Source: Chroococcidiopsis thermalis PCC 7203
GTDB lineage: Bacteria; Cyanobacteriota; Cyanobacteriia; Cyanobacteriales; Chroococcidiopsidaceae
Direction: 5' to 3'
DNA length: 64,000 bases
Assembly: GCF_000317125.1 (NCBI RefSeq)
Contig: NC_019695.1
Span: forward strand, 422,336-486,335
Made by a program: the position numbers and the translations under genes. This document shows positions 45,739-53,892 of this stretch, one piece after another. The notes below the pieces were generated by a model that was given only the letters and a program-made list of their open reading frames with translations, had not been told where the DNA came from and ran no database searches. Numbering within the stretch: the stretch's first letter is position 1; each line of letters starts with the position of its first letter.

Positions 45739-46754
45739 GCTACTAAAAACGTAAAGATAGGGATTGGTTCGCTAGCAATGTCTTTAGATATAGTATGACT
45801 TCTCCTGAAGCGAGTTTGCATCTCACCGATGCGATCGTATGTGTTGCGATCGATCGCGATCGCGTTAGGAGTTGCTTGAAATCCTAGCTGTTCTACAATT
45901 GCCATGCGATCGCCAACAGCAATCAAAGTTTTTTGATTCTGACTACCAGTAATACCCACAATCAGGGAACCAGAAACAATACTGATGCCGACACTAAATG
46001 CAATGCATTTATCGACTTGCCGCACCTGACTCATCTCTCGTACTATTTCTACAACTCGGATCGCTGCTTCAATCGCACGCACCGCAGGCGAACCAGTCAC
46101 TGGAAGTATGCCAAACAAACTTGTCACAGCATCCCCAAAACCTTTACTTACTATCCCACCTCGATCTAGTAACGGTTGCACGATCGTGGAAATATATGAG
46201 TTGAGAGTGGCGATCGCTTCTGCTGGTGGGTAATCTTCAATCGAGGAGTTGAGGCTGCAAATCTTAGCTAATAAAACAGTCACATCTCGGCGATCGCCTT
46301 TCTCTAATACCGCTACTAATTCCTCAGATAAGTTGGCTGCAACGCGATCGTGTAGGCTTTGTTCTAACAAGCGAGAGTGATGTTGGCGAATTAAACTCAA
46401 ATCGTTGCCTTGTTGCTGAAGGATGCTGTATTGATGTTCGTATCGACTTGCATCCAGTAATAGTATCCAGTCACCTTCATCTGTAGAGAAAATGTGAACC
46501 TCGGCAGCAACTCCCGACTCCATTTTTATGCAAGGTAAGATAATTGGCAAGTTCCGAAAGGGTAGCAATCCCGCTAAAAATAAAATCTTTTTTTCAACAA
46601 TTTCTCCTCGTTCGAGATGATGCAATCCATACAATGATAATTGACCTCCCCAGCTCACTAAACAGCCATCCTGCACTAAAAAGTAAGCCGGACAACGACT
46701 TTCAAAAATTGACTCTTGAAAGTACTTGGCTATGGATCTAGGGAGGTGAGACAT
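45735..46754 (-). CDS. Cyclase-homology (class III) protein lacking a metal Asp
   Basis: 339 residues. N-terminal about 100 residues are PAS-like; a short coiled coil (about 115-150) leads into a class III nucleotide cyclase domain (about 155-335). The first metal-binding Asp of the VTVLFAD.. strand is Lys164 here (VTVLLAKICSL), whereas the second is kept as Asp208 (KGFGDAVTSLFG). VGISIVSGSLIVGITGS and AVGDRMAIVEQL match the rest of the fold. Loss of the metal Asp predicts an inactive cyclase used for binding or signalling. It overlaps the GTPase gene by 17 nt and the kinase gene by 4 nt. Confidence 0.88.
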   Translation of the reverse strand: MSHLPRSIAKYFQESIFESRCPAYFLVQDGCLVSWGGQLSLYGLHHLERGEIVEKKILFLAGLLPFRNLPIILPCIKMESGVAAEVHIFSTDEGDWILLLDASRYEHQYSILQQQGNDLSLIRQHHSRLLEQSLHDRVAANLSEELVAVLEKGDRRDVTVLLAKICSLNSSIEDYPPAEAIATLNSYISTIVQPLLDRGGIVSKGFGDAVTSLFGILPVTGSPAVRAIEAAIRVVEIVREMSQVRQVDKCIAFSVGISIVSGSLIVGITGSQNQKTLIAVGDRMAIVEQLGFQATPNAIAIDRNTYDRIGEMQTRFRRSHTISKDIASEPIPIFTFLVA

Positions 46755-47253
46755 CCATTGCCTCCAGCATTTGTTGTGTGAGTTTGGCGAAGGCTTCTTC
46801 TACCCCTGTAGCCGTTTTAGCACTAGTCTCGATCGCCGTCCAGTTTTTCTGTATAAGACTATCCACTACTGAATCCTCTATTTCCCAATCACCTGTTAAA
46901 TCTGATTTATTCAATACCAATATAAAAGGAACTTTACCAATAGTTTCTTCTACCCTTTGTTGTAAAGATAAGGCTTTATCTAAAGTATAACGACGGGTTC
47001 CATCCACGACTAAAAAATAACCAGATGCACCTCTTAAATAAGACATTTGCAATTTCTGAAACTCGTCTTCGCCGTGGATATCCCACAAAATTAGATTGAC
47101 CTCTCTATCGCCAATTTTAACTAGTTTCTTATCAATTTTCACTCCTACGGTAGAATGGTATACTTCTGAGTAAATACTTTTAACGAATTGCGCTACTAAA
47201 CTCGTTTTTCCCGTAGCAAACGCACCGACCATACATATTTTTTTTTGAATCAT
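46738..47253 (-). CDS. Rab/Ras-like small GTPase
   Basis: 171 residues, a free-standing small G protein. G1 VGAFATGKTS (10-18), G2 region SEVYHSTVGVKI with Thr35, G3 LWDIHGEDEFQ (Asp58; the catalytic Gln position is Glu62), G4 NKSDL (115-118), G5 ETSAK. Eukaryotic-style Rab organisation without C-terminal prenylation Cys. Bacterial relatives (MglA, Rup) work with Roadblock-type partners. Its upstream gene (21 nt away) encodes an OmpA protein with what looks like such a domain, and its downstream genes overlap it, so it is probably the switch of a signalling unit. Confidence 0.92.
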   Translation of the reverse strand: MIQKKICMVGAFATGKTSLVAQFVKSIYSEVYHSTVGVKIDKKLVKIGDREVNLILWDIHGEDEFQKLQMSYLRGASGYFLVVDGTRRYTLDKALSLQQRVEETIGKVPFILVLNKSDLTGDWEIEDSVVDSLIQKNWTAIETSAKTATGVEEAFAKLTQQMLEAMDVSPP

Positions 47254-47274
47254 ATCTCAAACAGCAAATTTTTT

Positions 47275-49182
47275 CTAGGGTGCATCCGTTAAAAATACCT
47301 TAAAAGAAACGCGACGATTCATTTCTCGATTGTTTTGGCTAGCTTTTTGTTGCCAAGGTTCTTGCGCTCCCACGCCAATTGTCGTTAAATCAGAAGCTCT
47401 GATTCCTTGCGAAACCAAGGTTGATAAAATTTGCTTTGCTCTAGCTTGACTGAGAGACATATTATGCTCGGTCGAACCATCGCTATCTGCGTGTCCTTTA
47501 ATTTCAATGCGTACATCCTTATTCACAATTGGAGCTATCTTTGTGAGTTTTTGAATAGCTGCAACGACCTTTTCTAATTTCTGTTGCTGATTTGGTAAAA
47601 GCTGCGGGCGATCGTTAACAAATAAGAGAATTTCTCGTTCTAATTCAGTTTTAGTTTTGAGCAATTCTTGAAGTTCAGTTTCAGTCAGATGCTCTGTCTG
47701 TAACTGCGTCACTCCAGGGAGATTAGGCGCAACTTTTTTTGCTTGCGCAATCCACTGTCGCGGTGCAATACCAGTCATATAAAGAACGCCATTGCGATCG
47801 ACTTTCAAACTCGTGGTTTTTGGTGGCTGTAATAATTTTTCCGCTCTTTTCGTAACAAATTGCGGCTCTAGAGAGATGTAAGGTTGCCAACGACTGACAA
47901 CATTTTTAGGATCGATCTCTGCATCTGAGATTAATTGAATGGGGTCAGCAGCCAACGGATCGCGCAATCCCGATATATAGTATTTGCCAAAATGACTATC
48001 AGCACTGACGACAACTATTCCTGCTTGCAAGTTTAATGTATTTAAATATGCCTGCCACTTTTGTCGGGCTTGAAAAGACATAAAACTCCACCATCCCAGC
48101 GTACACAAGAGTCCGCCGATCAATAATAATAAAAGCGGTGAAGGTTTATCTGAAGTTGTTTGATACTGGGATTGAAGGCAATTTTCTAAATAAGATTTAC
48201 TGGCTTCAAATGGAGTATCGTCGCCGCGAAAATTCAAAAGTGGCTGGTAAAATTTCTTATGAATTGTTTCTAGGGTGGCTTGAAAGTTTTCTCTTAATTC
48301 TTTGGGTGCATTACCGCGAATTATGCCTGCTAAAATTGCTTGGGGACCTTGCTCGATCCAAATCGTCAATTCGCCAAATTCTAGTGCGTCTAACCGATCT
48401 TGTTGCTTAACCTTAAACGAATCTTGCACGAAATCTTGAATTGCTTTTAACATAGCTGCAACCAGATCTGCATCTTGTGTAGCAGTCGGATCTACTGCCA
48501 AGCTATGTAACAACAGTCCAGTCTGACGATGAATCAAAAAAACTTCTTCTACCCGATAAACTAGCGTTCGCAGCAAGACAACTTCGGCAAAAGACTTACC
48601 AGTTTGCATTGCTTCTAAGCGCCAGCGAAAACTCCTTGGGGTTAAGCTATGATCGAGTGCTTGATTAAAGGTGGCAACAAAAGTTTTCAGTGCTGCCATT
48701 GCAGCTTTGCGGCTAGCAGGTCCGATGATGGGAAACAAAGCATCGGACAGCGTATTCAAGTCTCTTCTAACAGAGGTTTGAATTGCTTGTTCTACAGTTG
48801 GGACGGCGGCTTGAGTCAGTTGGTCGTCCTGTAATGACCTGAGAATAATCGCCTCTGGCAAAACCCGACTCACATCTTCGACTCGGAGTTGCGATTTATC
48901 GAGTTTTGCTTGGAGTTCGGGACCGAAAAGTAAATCCCGTAATTCGGCGATCGCTTCCTCTTCGGTAGTAAAATTCTTGTGGGGCGGTGGTTGCGATCGC
49001 GCTGTTGGTGTCTGTGGCTGTTGCTCCAATACTATCTGACGCAGTTGAGCTAAGACTTCTACTTCAGCAGCAGTGAGATGGGTGTCTTGCGATCGATCCA
49101 ACAGACTCTCTAGCTCAGTCAGTGCCTCAGCTTCAGAGCTTGAAGTTCTGTCAGTAGATTGGCGACGAGAAGAGTCAGTCAT
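47275..49182 (-). CDS. OmpA-family protein with cytoplasmic longin/Roadblock-like domain
   Basis: 635 residues. N-terminal 345 residues are cytoplasmic and helical; about 205-320 read like a longin/Roadblock fold (VFLIHRQTGLLLHSL, DLVAAMLKAIQDFVQDSF, LTIWIEQGPQAILAGIIRG). One membrane helix at about 349-368 (PLLLLLIGGLLCTLGWWSFM). The periplasmic part has a BON-like repeat region (LKVDRNGVLYMTGIAP) and a C-terminal OmpA/MotB domain with RIEIKGHADSDGSTEHNMSLSQARA and NRRVSFKVFL, which binds peptidoglycan. It thus joins cell wall and cytoplasm. First gene of the operon with the GTPase, cyclase-like protein and kinase. Confidence 0.87.
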   Translation of the reverse strand: MTDSSRRQSTDRTSSSEAEALTELESLLDRSQDTHLTAAEVEVLAQLRQIVLEQQPQTPTARSQPPPHKNFTTEEEAIAELRDLLFGPELQAKLDKSQLRVEDVSRVLPEAIILRSLQDDQLTQAAVPTVEQAIQTSVRRDLNTLSDALFPIIGPASRKAAMAALKTFVATFNQALDHSLTPRSFRWRLEAMQTGKSFAEVVLLRTLVYRVEEVFLIHRQTGLLLHSLAVDPTATQDADLVAAMLKAIQDFVQDSFKVKQQDRLDALEFGELTIWIEQGPQAILAGIIRGNAPKELRENFQATLETIHKKFYQPLLNFRGDDTPFEASKSYLENCLQSQYQTTSDKPSPLLLLLIGGLLCTLGWWSFMSFQARQKWQAYLNTLNLQAGIVVVSADSHFGKYYISGLRDPLAADPIQLISDAEIDPKNVVSRWQPYISLEPQFVTKRAEKLLQPPKTTSLKVDRNGVLYMTGIAPRQWIAQAKKVAPNLPGVTQLQTEHLTETELQELLKTKTELEREILLFVNDRPQLLPNQQQKLEKVVAAIQKLTKIAPIVNKDVRIEIKGHADSDGSTEHNMSLSQARAKQILSTLVSQGIRASDLTTIGVGAQEPWQQKASQNNREMNRRVSFKVFLTDAP

Positions 49183-49305
49183 TTGCCGAGCGTTTCCTAA
49201 TATCCCCCATACTCACATTGAATTGTATAGCCACCTGTAGTCAAGAGGACATGAAACACCGACAAATCTTATACAACTATTTAAAGCAAGTATTAAAGGA
49301 GTCAT

Positions 49306-49632
49306 ATGATTTTAACCACAGCCAGCTTAGTTGGCGACAAGCGCGTCGTCCAGCATCTCGGTATTGTCAGTGGCGAAGCGATTCTAGGGGCAAATATTTT
49401 TCGCGATTTCTTTGCCGGCATTCGGGATATTGTCGGTGGTCGCTCGGCAGGTTACGAGCGATCGCTCAGAGAAGCGAAAGATACTGCTATGCGCGAGATG
49501 ATTCAGCAGGCTGAAGCTCTCGGTGCTAATGCGGTAATTGGCATCGATATCGATTACGAAACCATTGGTGTTGGCAATGGCGGTAGTATGTTGATGGTAG
49601 CAGTCAGCGGTACTGCTGTCGTGTGCCAGTAA
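49306..49632 (+). CDS. YbjQ family (UPF0145) protein
   Basis: 108 residues. Conserved pattern: [38 protein letters not shown], then [20 protein letters not shown] and DYETIG, here cited as positions about 14-51, 63-82 and 84-89. YbjQ/UPF0145 proteins form pentameric rings of unknown function, sometimes called heavy-metal-binding, without solid evidence. Confidence 0.9.
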   Translation: MILTTASLVGDKRVVQHLGIVSGEAILGANIFRDFFAGIRDIVGGRSAGYERSLREAKDTAMREMIQQAEALGANAVIGIDIDYETIGVGNGGSMLMVAVSGTAVVCQ

Positions 49633-49656
49633 TCATGTCGATCCCTCTACTTCAAA

Positions 49657-49729
49657 TGGAGCTAAGCGGATTCGAACCGCTGACCCCCTCAATGCCATTG
49701 AGGTGCTCTACCAACTGAGCTATAACCCC
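49657..49729 (-). tRNA. tRNA-Ala (GGC)
   Basis: 73 nt with no encoded CCA. Acceptor GGGGTTA / TAGCTCC with one G-U pair, D-arm AGCTCAGTTGGTAGAGC, anticodon loop ATGGCAT giving GGC, T-arm GCGGTTCGAATCCGC, discriminator A. Reads GCC and GCU codons. Confidence 0.93.
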
Positions 49730-49802
49730 GCACAAATGCGTTTTTTATTATGCCTTAAATCTCTCTTTGCTGTCAATGCGCACTATTCAATCATTTTAAG
49801 CA

Positions 49803-49994
49803 TTAATATCCGCGTGCTAAGTAGCTCATGCAGTTTCCCATTAAAAAGTAGACAACTAACATGGCTGCGGCACTAGCTGCCACTAACACCCCTGCCAGCA
49901 TCATCGAAAATTCCTTCTTCGCAAACGCCTCTTCCATCAGGTGCAGCGACCAAGCTACTAAAGCTACGTCAAAAATGAGAATAACTGTCAGCAT
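49803..49994 (-). CDS. 63-aa two-helix membrane protein
   Basis: Two hydrophobic helices (MLTVILIFDVALVAWSLHLM and about 29-50, LAGVLVAASAAAMLVVYFLM) joined by a charged EEAFAKKEF loop. Family not recognised; the length, start and lack of overlap with anything else make it likely real. The 5' 120 nt before hisF hold only AT-rich sequence. Confidence 0.65.
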   Translation of the reverse strand: MLTVILIFDVALVAWSLHLMEEAFAKKEFSMMLAGVLVAASAAAMLVVYFLMGNCMSYLARGY

Positions 49995-50115
49995 TTTTTA
50001 AGATATTTTAAAACATATTTCATATATCTTAACTAATTCTCAGGAACCTGGTCTTAATTAGAGGTTAAGTTTTTCTTGCTACAGAAATTTGGCAAATTTA
50101 TAATACCAATTAGAT

Positions 50116-50886
50116 CTAATTAAGACGTATGGGGCAGTTGCGATCGCTCAAATAAGATTTGATTTGTCCTACACTCAGTTGACCGTAATGCAGCAACGAA
50201 GCTAACAAAGCAGCTTCAGCTCTCCCCTCAGTCAAAGCAGTGTAGATATGCTCGCAGTTCCCCGCACCACCAGAGGCGATAACTGGGATTTCTACAGATG
50301 AGGCGATCGCGCCTGTTAATTCTATGTCATACCCTGCTTGAGTGCCATCGGCATCCATACTCGTTACCAACAACTCCCCAGCACCCCGTTGGGCGACTTC
50401 CTGCGCCCATTGCAGAGCATCTATGCCAGTGTTCTCCCGCCCACCACGAACGTAAACGTCCCAGCCAGGATTATTGACATCCTGCCGTCGCCGTGCATCA
50501 ATAGCCACTACTATACACTGATTGCCAAAGCGATCGCTGGCACGATTAATTAGGTCTGGGTCTTTAACTGCGGCGGAGTTGATGCTAACCTTATCTGCTC
50601 CCGCTCTTAACAAATTTTTAATTTGTTCTAAGGATTGGATGCCCCCGCCGACAGTGAGAGGAATAAACACTTGCTCGGCAGTGCGATAAACTACATCAAA
50701 AATAATGTCACGGTCTTCGTGGGTCGCAGTAATATCCAGAAATACCAACTCATCCGCCCCAGCTTCGTTATAAACTTTAGCCAACTCCACCGGATCGCCT
50801 GCATCTTGGAGATTGACAAAGTTTACCCCCTTCACAACCCGCCCCGCCTTCACATCCAAGCAAGGCAAAATTCTTTTAGCTAACAT
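50116..50886 (-). CDS. hisF: Imidazole glycerol phosphate synthase subunit HisF
   Basis: 256 residues from [20 protein letters not shown], with catalytic Asp11. The other acid is in VVAIDARR, and GGIQS / [10 protein letters not shown] are the phosphate loops of the (beta/alpha)8 barrel. It makes IGP and AICAR from PRFAR and ammonia supplied by HisH. The ATG at 50886 is canonical; the annotated extension MERRT is not conserved. No other his gene adjacent. Confidence 0.95.
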   Translation of the reverse strand: MLAKRILPCLDVKAGRVVKGVNFVNLQDAGDPVELAKVYNEAGADELVFLDITATHEDRDIIFDVVYRTAEQVFIPLTVGGGIQSLEQIKNLLRAGADKVSINSAAVKDPDLINRASDRFGNQCIVVAIDARRRQDVNNPGWDVYVRGGRENTGIDALQWAQEVAQRGAGELLVTSMDADGTQAGYDIELTGAIASSVEIPVIASGGAGNCEHIYTALTEGRAEAALLASLLHYGQLSVGQIKSYLSDRNCPIRLN

Positions 50887-51000
50887 AGTTCGCCTTTCCA
50901 ATGACTCCAGAGATTATACATATATAAATGGTGATGGGTAATTGGTCATTGGTAATTAGTGGTTGTTGGTTGATAGTAGACGTTACACTGACCAATGACT

Positions 51001-51031
51001 AGTTATCAGTTATCAGTTATCAGTTATCAGT
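51001..51031. repeat. STRR heptamer run AGTTATC
   Basis: Four and a half exact units of AGTTATC. The sequence from 50930 to 51148 as a whole is low-complexity: TTGGTAA-type units, this run, CTCAGCTCCCTCAGC tandems and CTAGCCTCTAGCC tandems, up to the ruvB start. Confidence 0.9.
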
Positions 51032-51150
51032 GAAGAAAGGAGTCAGGAGTTGATTAATCTCCTCAGCTCCCTCAGCAACCTTGCGCTTCCTCAGCTCCCT
51101 CAGCTCTCTTCTTCCCCTAGCCTCTAGCCCCTAGCCTCTAGCTCCTAGTT

Positions 51151-52266
51151 ATGGCAATTATCTCCTCTAAACAACCGTCAGAACCTTCTAAGCCTGCAAA
51201 AAAGCAACAGAAGAAACCTCAACCTCAGCCTGTCATAGAGGATTTGTTGCAACCGCAGGCAACTGTGGAGGAACAAGGCAAACAAGAACAAAGCTTGCGC
51301 CCCCATACCTTTGCCGATTACATCGGGCAGAAAGACTTAAAGGAGGTGCTATCAATTGCGATTCAAGCCGCTAAAGCAAGAGGAGAAACTCTAGATCATT
51401 TATTGTTATATGGTCCGCCTGGATTGGGTAAAACTACGATGGCGCTAATTTTGGCGGGAGAAATGGGAGTAGACTGCAAGATTACTAGCGCCCCAGCTTT
51501 AGAAAGACCTAGAGATATTATGGGTCTGCTGGTGAGTCTCAAACCAGGAGATATTCTATTTATTGATGAGATTCATCGCCTGTCGCGGATGGCAGAGGAA
51601 ATTTTGTATCCGGCGATGGAAGATTATCGTCTGGATATTACGATCGGTAAAGGAGCAAGTGCCAAGACTCGCAGTATTACGCTACCTAAATATACTTTGG
51701 TAGGAGCGACAACCCGCGCTGGGGCGCTATCTTCGCCATTACGCGATCGCTTCGGTTCGGTGCAGCGGTTGCGGTTCTACGAACCAGAGGAGTTACGTAA
51801 AATTGTCTTGCGGACGGCTGAGTTATTGCAAACACCAATTAGCGATGACGGGGCGTTGGAACTTGCCAAGCGATCGCGAGGTACGCCACGTATTGCCAAC
51901 CGCCTGCTAAAACGAGTGCGAGACTATGCCGAAGTCAAGGCAGCAGGTACAATTACGCAAAATGTAGCCGCAACAGCTCTAGAATTATATCAGGTAGACC
52001 CTTGCGGTCTAGATTGGACAGACCGAAAAATGCTTAGCGTGACGATCGAACAATTTAATGGTGGACCCGTGGGTATAGAAACCCTAGCGGCGGCGACGGG
52101 CGAAGACATCCAAACAATTGAGGAAGTCTACGAACCTTATCTGATGCAAATTGGTTACTTACAACGGACTCCTAGAGGTCGCGTCGCCACTCCTGCGGCG
52201 TACAAGCATTTAGGTTTGAAACTACCCAACGAACAACTATCGTTACTGTCGCGGTCAGATTTATGA
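51151..52266 (+). CDS. ruvB: Holliday junction helicase RuvB
   Basis: 371 residues. Non-conserved Pro/Gln/Lys-rich first ~45 residues, then [19 protein letters not shown], Walker [14 protein letters not shown], Walker [13 protein letters not shown], sensor 1 [20 protein letters not shown], arginine finger and winged helix ([19 protein letters not shown]). Drives branch migration with RuvA. It overlaps the following TPR gene by 4 nt. Confidence 0.96.
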   Translation: MAIISSKQPSEPSKPAKKQQKKPQPQPVIEDLLQPQATVEEQGKQEQSLRPHTFADYIGQKDLKEVLSIAIQAAKARGETLDHLLLYGPPGLGKTTMALILAGEMGVDCKITSAPALERPRDIMGLLVSLKPGDILFIDEIHRLSRMAEEILYPAMEDYRLDITIGKGASAKTRSITLPKYTLVGATTRAGALSSPLRDRFGSVQRLRFYEPEELRKIVLRTAELLQTPISDDGALELAKRSRGTPRIANRLLKRVRDYAEVKAAGTITQNVAATALELYQVDPCGLDWTDRKMLSVTIEQFNGGPVGIETLAAATGEDIQTIEEVYEPYLMQIGYLQRTPRGRVATPAAYKHLGLKLPNEQLSLLSRSDL

Positions 52267-53135
52267 TTTACAACCCCAGTTGGACGCGCTTCAATACGGA
52301 CAAGATTGAATTTGTCAGTGCCAATCTGCGCGTCTGCGTACTGACACTTTTACTCAGTGCGCTATTCATAGTAGGGTGGGTAGAACCAGCTGTTGCCCAA
52401 TCACCACCGCCAAATCTGAGTGCAGAACAGTTACAAAATCTAGAGAAATTAGCGAACGAGGCTTTTACTCTGACTGAAAAAGGTAACTTTCCCCAAGCTG
52501 AAACTTATTGGACGCAAATTATCGAAGAATTTCCCACCAATGCGGCAGCTTGGAGTAACAGAGGCAATTCTAGAGTTAGTCAAAATAAATTAAATGAAGC
52601 GATCGCCGATTATAACAAAGCAATCGAACTTGCCCCAGGCGTGACCGATCCTTTCTTAAATCGGGGTGCGGCTTTGGAAGGTTTGGGAAAATGGGAAGAT
52701 GCGATCGTCGATTATAATCATATTTTAGAAATCGATCCTAACGATGCAATGGCATATAACAATCGCGGGAATGCTGAAGCAGGTTTGGGAAAATGGGAAA
52801 AGGCGATCGTCGATTACAAAAAATCTGCCGATACTGCCCCTAATTTTGCTTTTGCCCGTGCCAATTATGCCCTAGCTTTATATCAAGATGGTCAAAAAGA
52901 TAAAGCCCTGCGCGAACTGCGAAATATAATTCGCAAATATCCTCAATTTGCCGATGTTCGTGCTGCTTTGACTGCTGTACTTTGGGAACAGGGAAATAAG
53001 GGAGAAGCAGAAAGTAACTGGGTTGCTGCTGTAGGCTTAGACCCTCGTTATAAAGACATTAACTGGGTCACAAAGATTCGCCGTTGGCCCCCCACTATGG
53101 TTGCAGCTTTAGAAAAGTTTCAACAGCTTAAGTAA
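52263..53135 (+). CDS. Exported TPR protein
   Basis: 290 residues. An internal signal sequence ([23 protein letters not shown], about 25-47) is followed by four or five TPR units, three almost canonical ([61 protein letters not shown]). Conserved downstream of ruvB in some cyanobacteria as far as I remember. Probably periplasmic or lumenal scaffold; partner unknown. Confidence 0.85.
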   Translation: MIYNPSWTRFNTDKIEFVSANLRVCVLTLLLSALFIVGWVEPAVAQSPPPNLSAEQLQNLEKLANEAFTLTEKGNFPQAETYWTQIIEEFPTNAAAWSNRGNSRVSQNKLNEAIADYNKAIELAPGVTDPFLNRGAALEGLGKWEDAIVDYNHILEIDPNDAMAYNNRGNAEAGLGKWEKAIVDYKKSADTAPNFAFARANYALALYQDGQKDKALRELRNIIRKYPQFADVRAALTAVLWEQGNKGEAESNWVAAVGLDPRYKDINWVTKIRRWPPTMVAALEKFQQLK

Positions 53136-53354
53136 TAATATAGGTTGTCTTTTTCTTGAACTGCTTTTTGTTTATGTCTAAAAGCTTTAGAGACTATATA
53201 CTTCTTGAAGTGTGCAACAAAAACTAAAGCTTTACCTGAGTTTGCACGATAGCAGCCTTTAGCACGTAAATAATGACATGACTCTAATTGCTCGAAAATT
53301 TAGCTAATTTGTTAAAATCACACGTAGAGGCTCGATATTCAAAAAACAGAGTTT

Positions 53355-53609
53355 ATGTCAATTGTCATTTCTCTGAGTCCAGAAGTAGAAGCGCAACTGC
53401 GGGAAAAAGCAGCACAACAAGGACAAGATGTAAGTATTGTTGCGGCTGAATTGATAACTGACATTTTAAAGTGGGAGTTGCAAGACTCTGAGGAAGCTAT
53501 TGCAGGTATTCAGCGTGGATTAGATGATTTTGAAGCGGGACGTTCCCGTTCGTTTCAAGAATTTGCTGAGGAACAGCGCCTTAAATACAACCTGTCAACT
53601 GATTTGTGA
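53355..53609 (+). CDS. CopG/ParD-like antitoxin
   Basis: 84 residues. MSIVISLSPEVEAQLREKAAQQGQDVSIVAAELI is a ribbon-helix-helix-type N-terminus (here positions 1-34), followed by an acidic toxin-binding tail (EAIAGIQRGLDDFEAGR.RSFQEFAEEQR) typical of RHH antitoxins. It overlaps by 4 nt the remnant of its ParE/RelE toxin, so it is now an orphan and could regulate or neutralise other toxins. Confidence 0.8.
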   Translation: MSIVISLSPEVEAQLREKAAQQGQDVSIVAAELITDILKWELQDSEEAIAGIQRGLDDFEAGRSRSFQEFAEEQRLKYNLSTDL

Positions 53610-53836
53610 GTTATCGTATCGAAATTTCTAGTGTGGCAGAGGGAGAAGTAGATAGTGCATTTCTACGAATATCTCAAATAGCATCATTATTTTAGTCAAG
53701 AAATTCGTCAACTTATCTACGGTAAAGGTCGTAATTCGTACCGTATTCTTTTCACTATTATTGAGAATAATGAAGTGGCTACAGTTCGCATTCTCCACAT
53801 CCGACATGCTGCACAACAGACTTTAGGAGAAGGTTA
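53606..53836 (+). pseudogene. ParE/RelE toxin remnant with internal deletion
   Basis: GTG 53606 overlaps the antitoxin stop. Frame one gives VSYRIEISSVAEGEVDSAFL and RISQIASLF, then TAG. One base out of frame, SQEIRQLIYGKGRNSYRILF and VRILHIRHAAQQTL (to TAA 53836) are the C-terminal half of the same toxin family. About 30-40 central codons expected between the two halves are missing. The protein cannot be made; the locus is a dead toxin with a live antitoxin. Confidence 0.82.
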
Positions 53837-53843
53837 AAAATAT

Positions 53844-53870
53844 ATAAGGGCGCACAGATGTACGCCCCTA
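53844..53870. repeat. Type A palindrome, degenerate
   Basis: AAGGGCGCACAGATGTACGC plus CCCTAC; the arms match imperfectly. It lies just past the broken toxin. Confidence 0.65.
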
Positions 53871-53892
53871 CGAATGTATTGTAGATCGATGC

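Noticed and set aside
51001-51031. Short regular repeats as a CRISPR array
   Set aside because: Units are contiguous 7-mers without spacers, and no cas gene is in the window.
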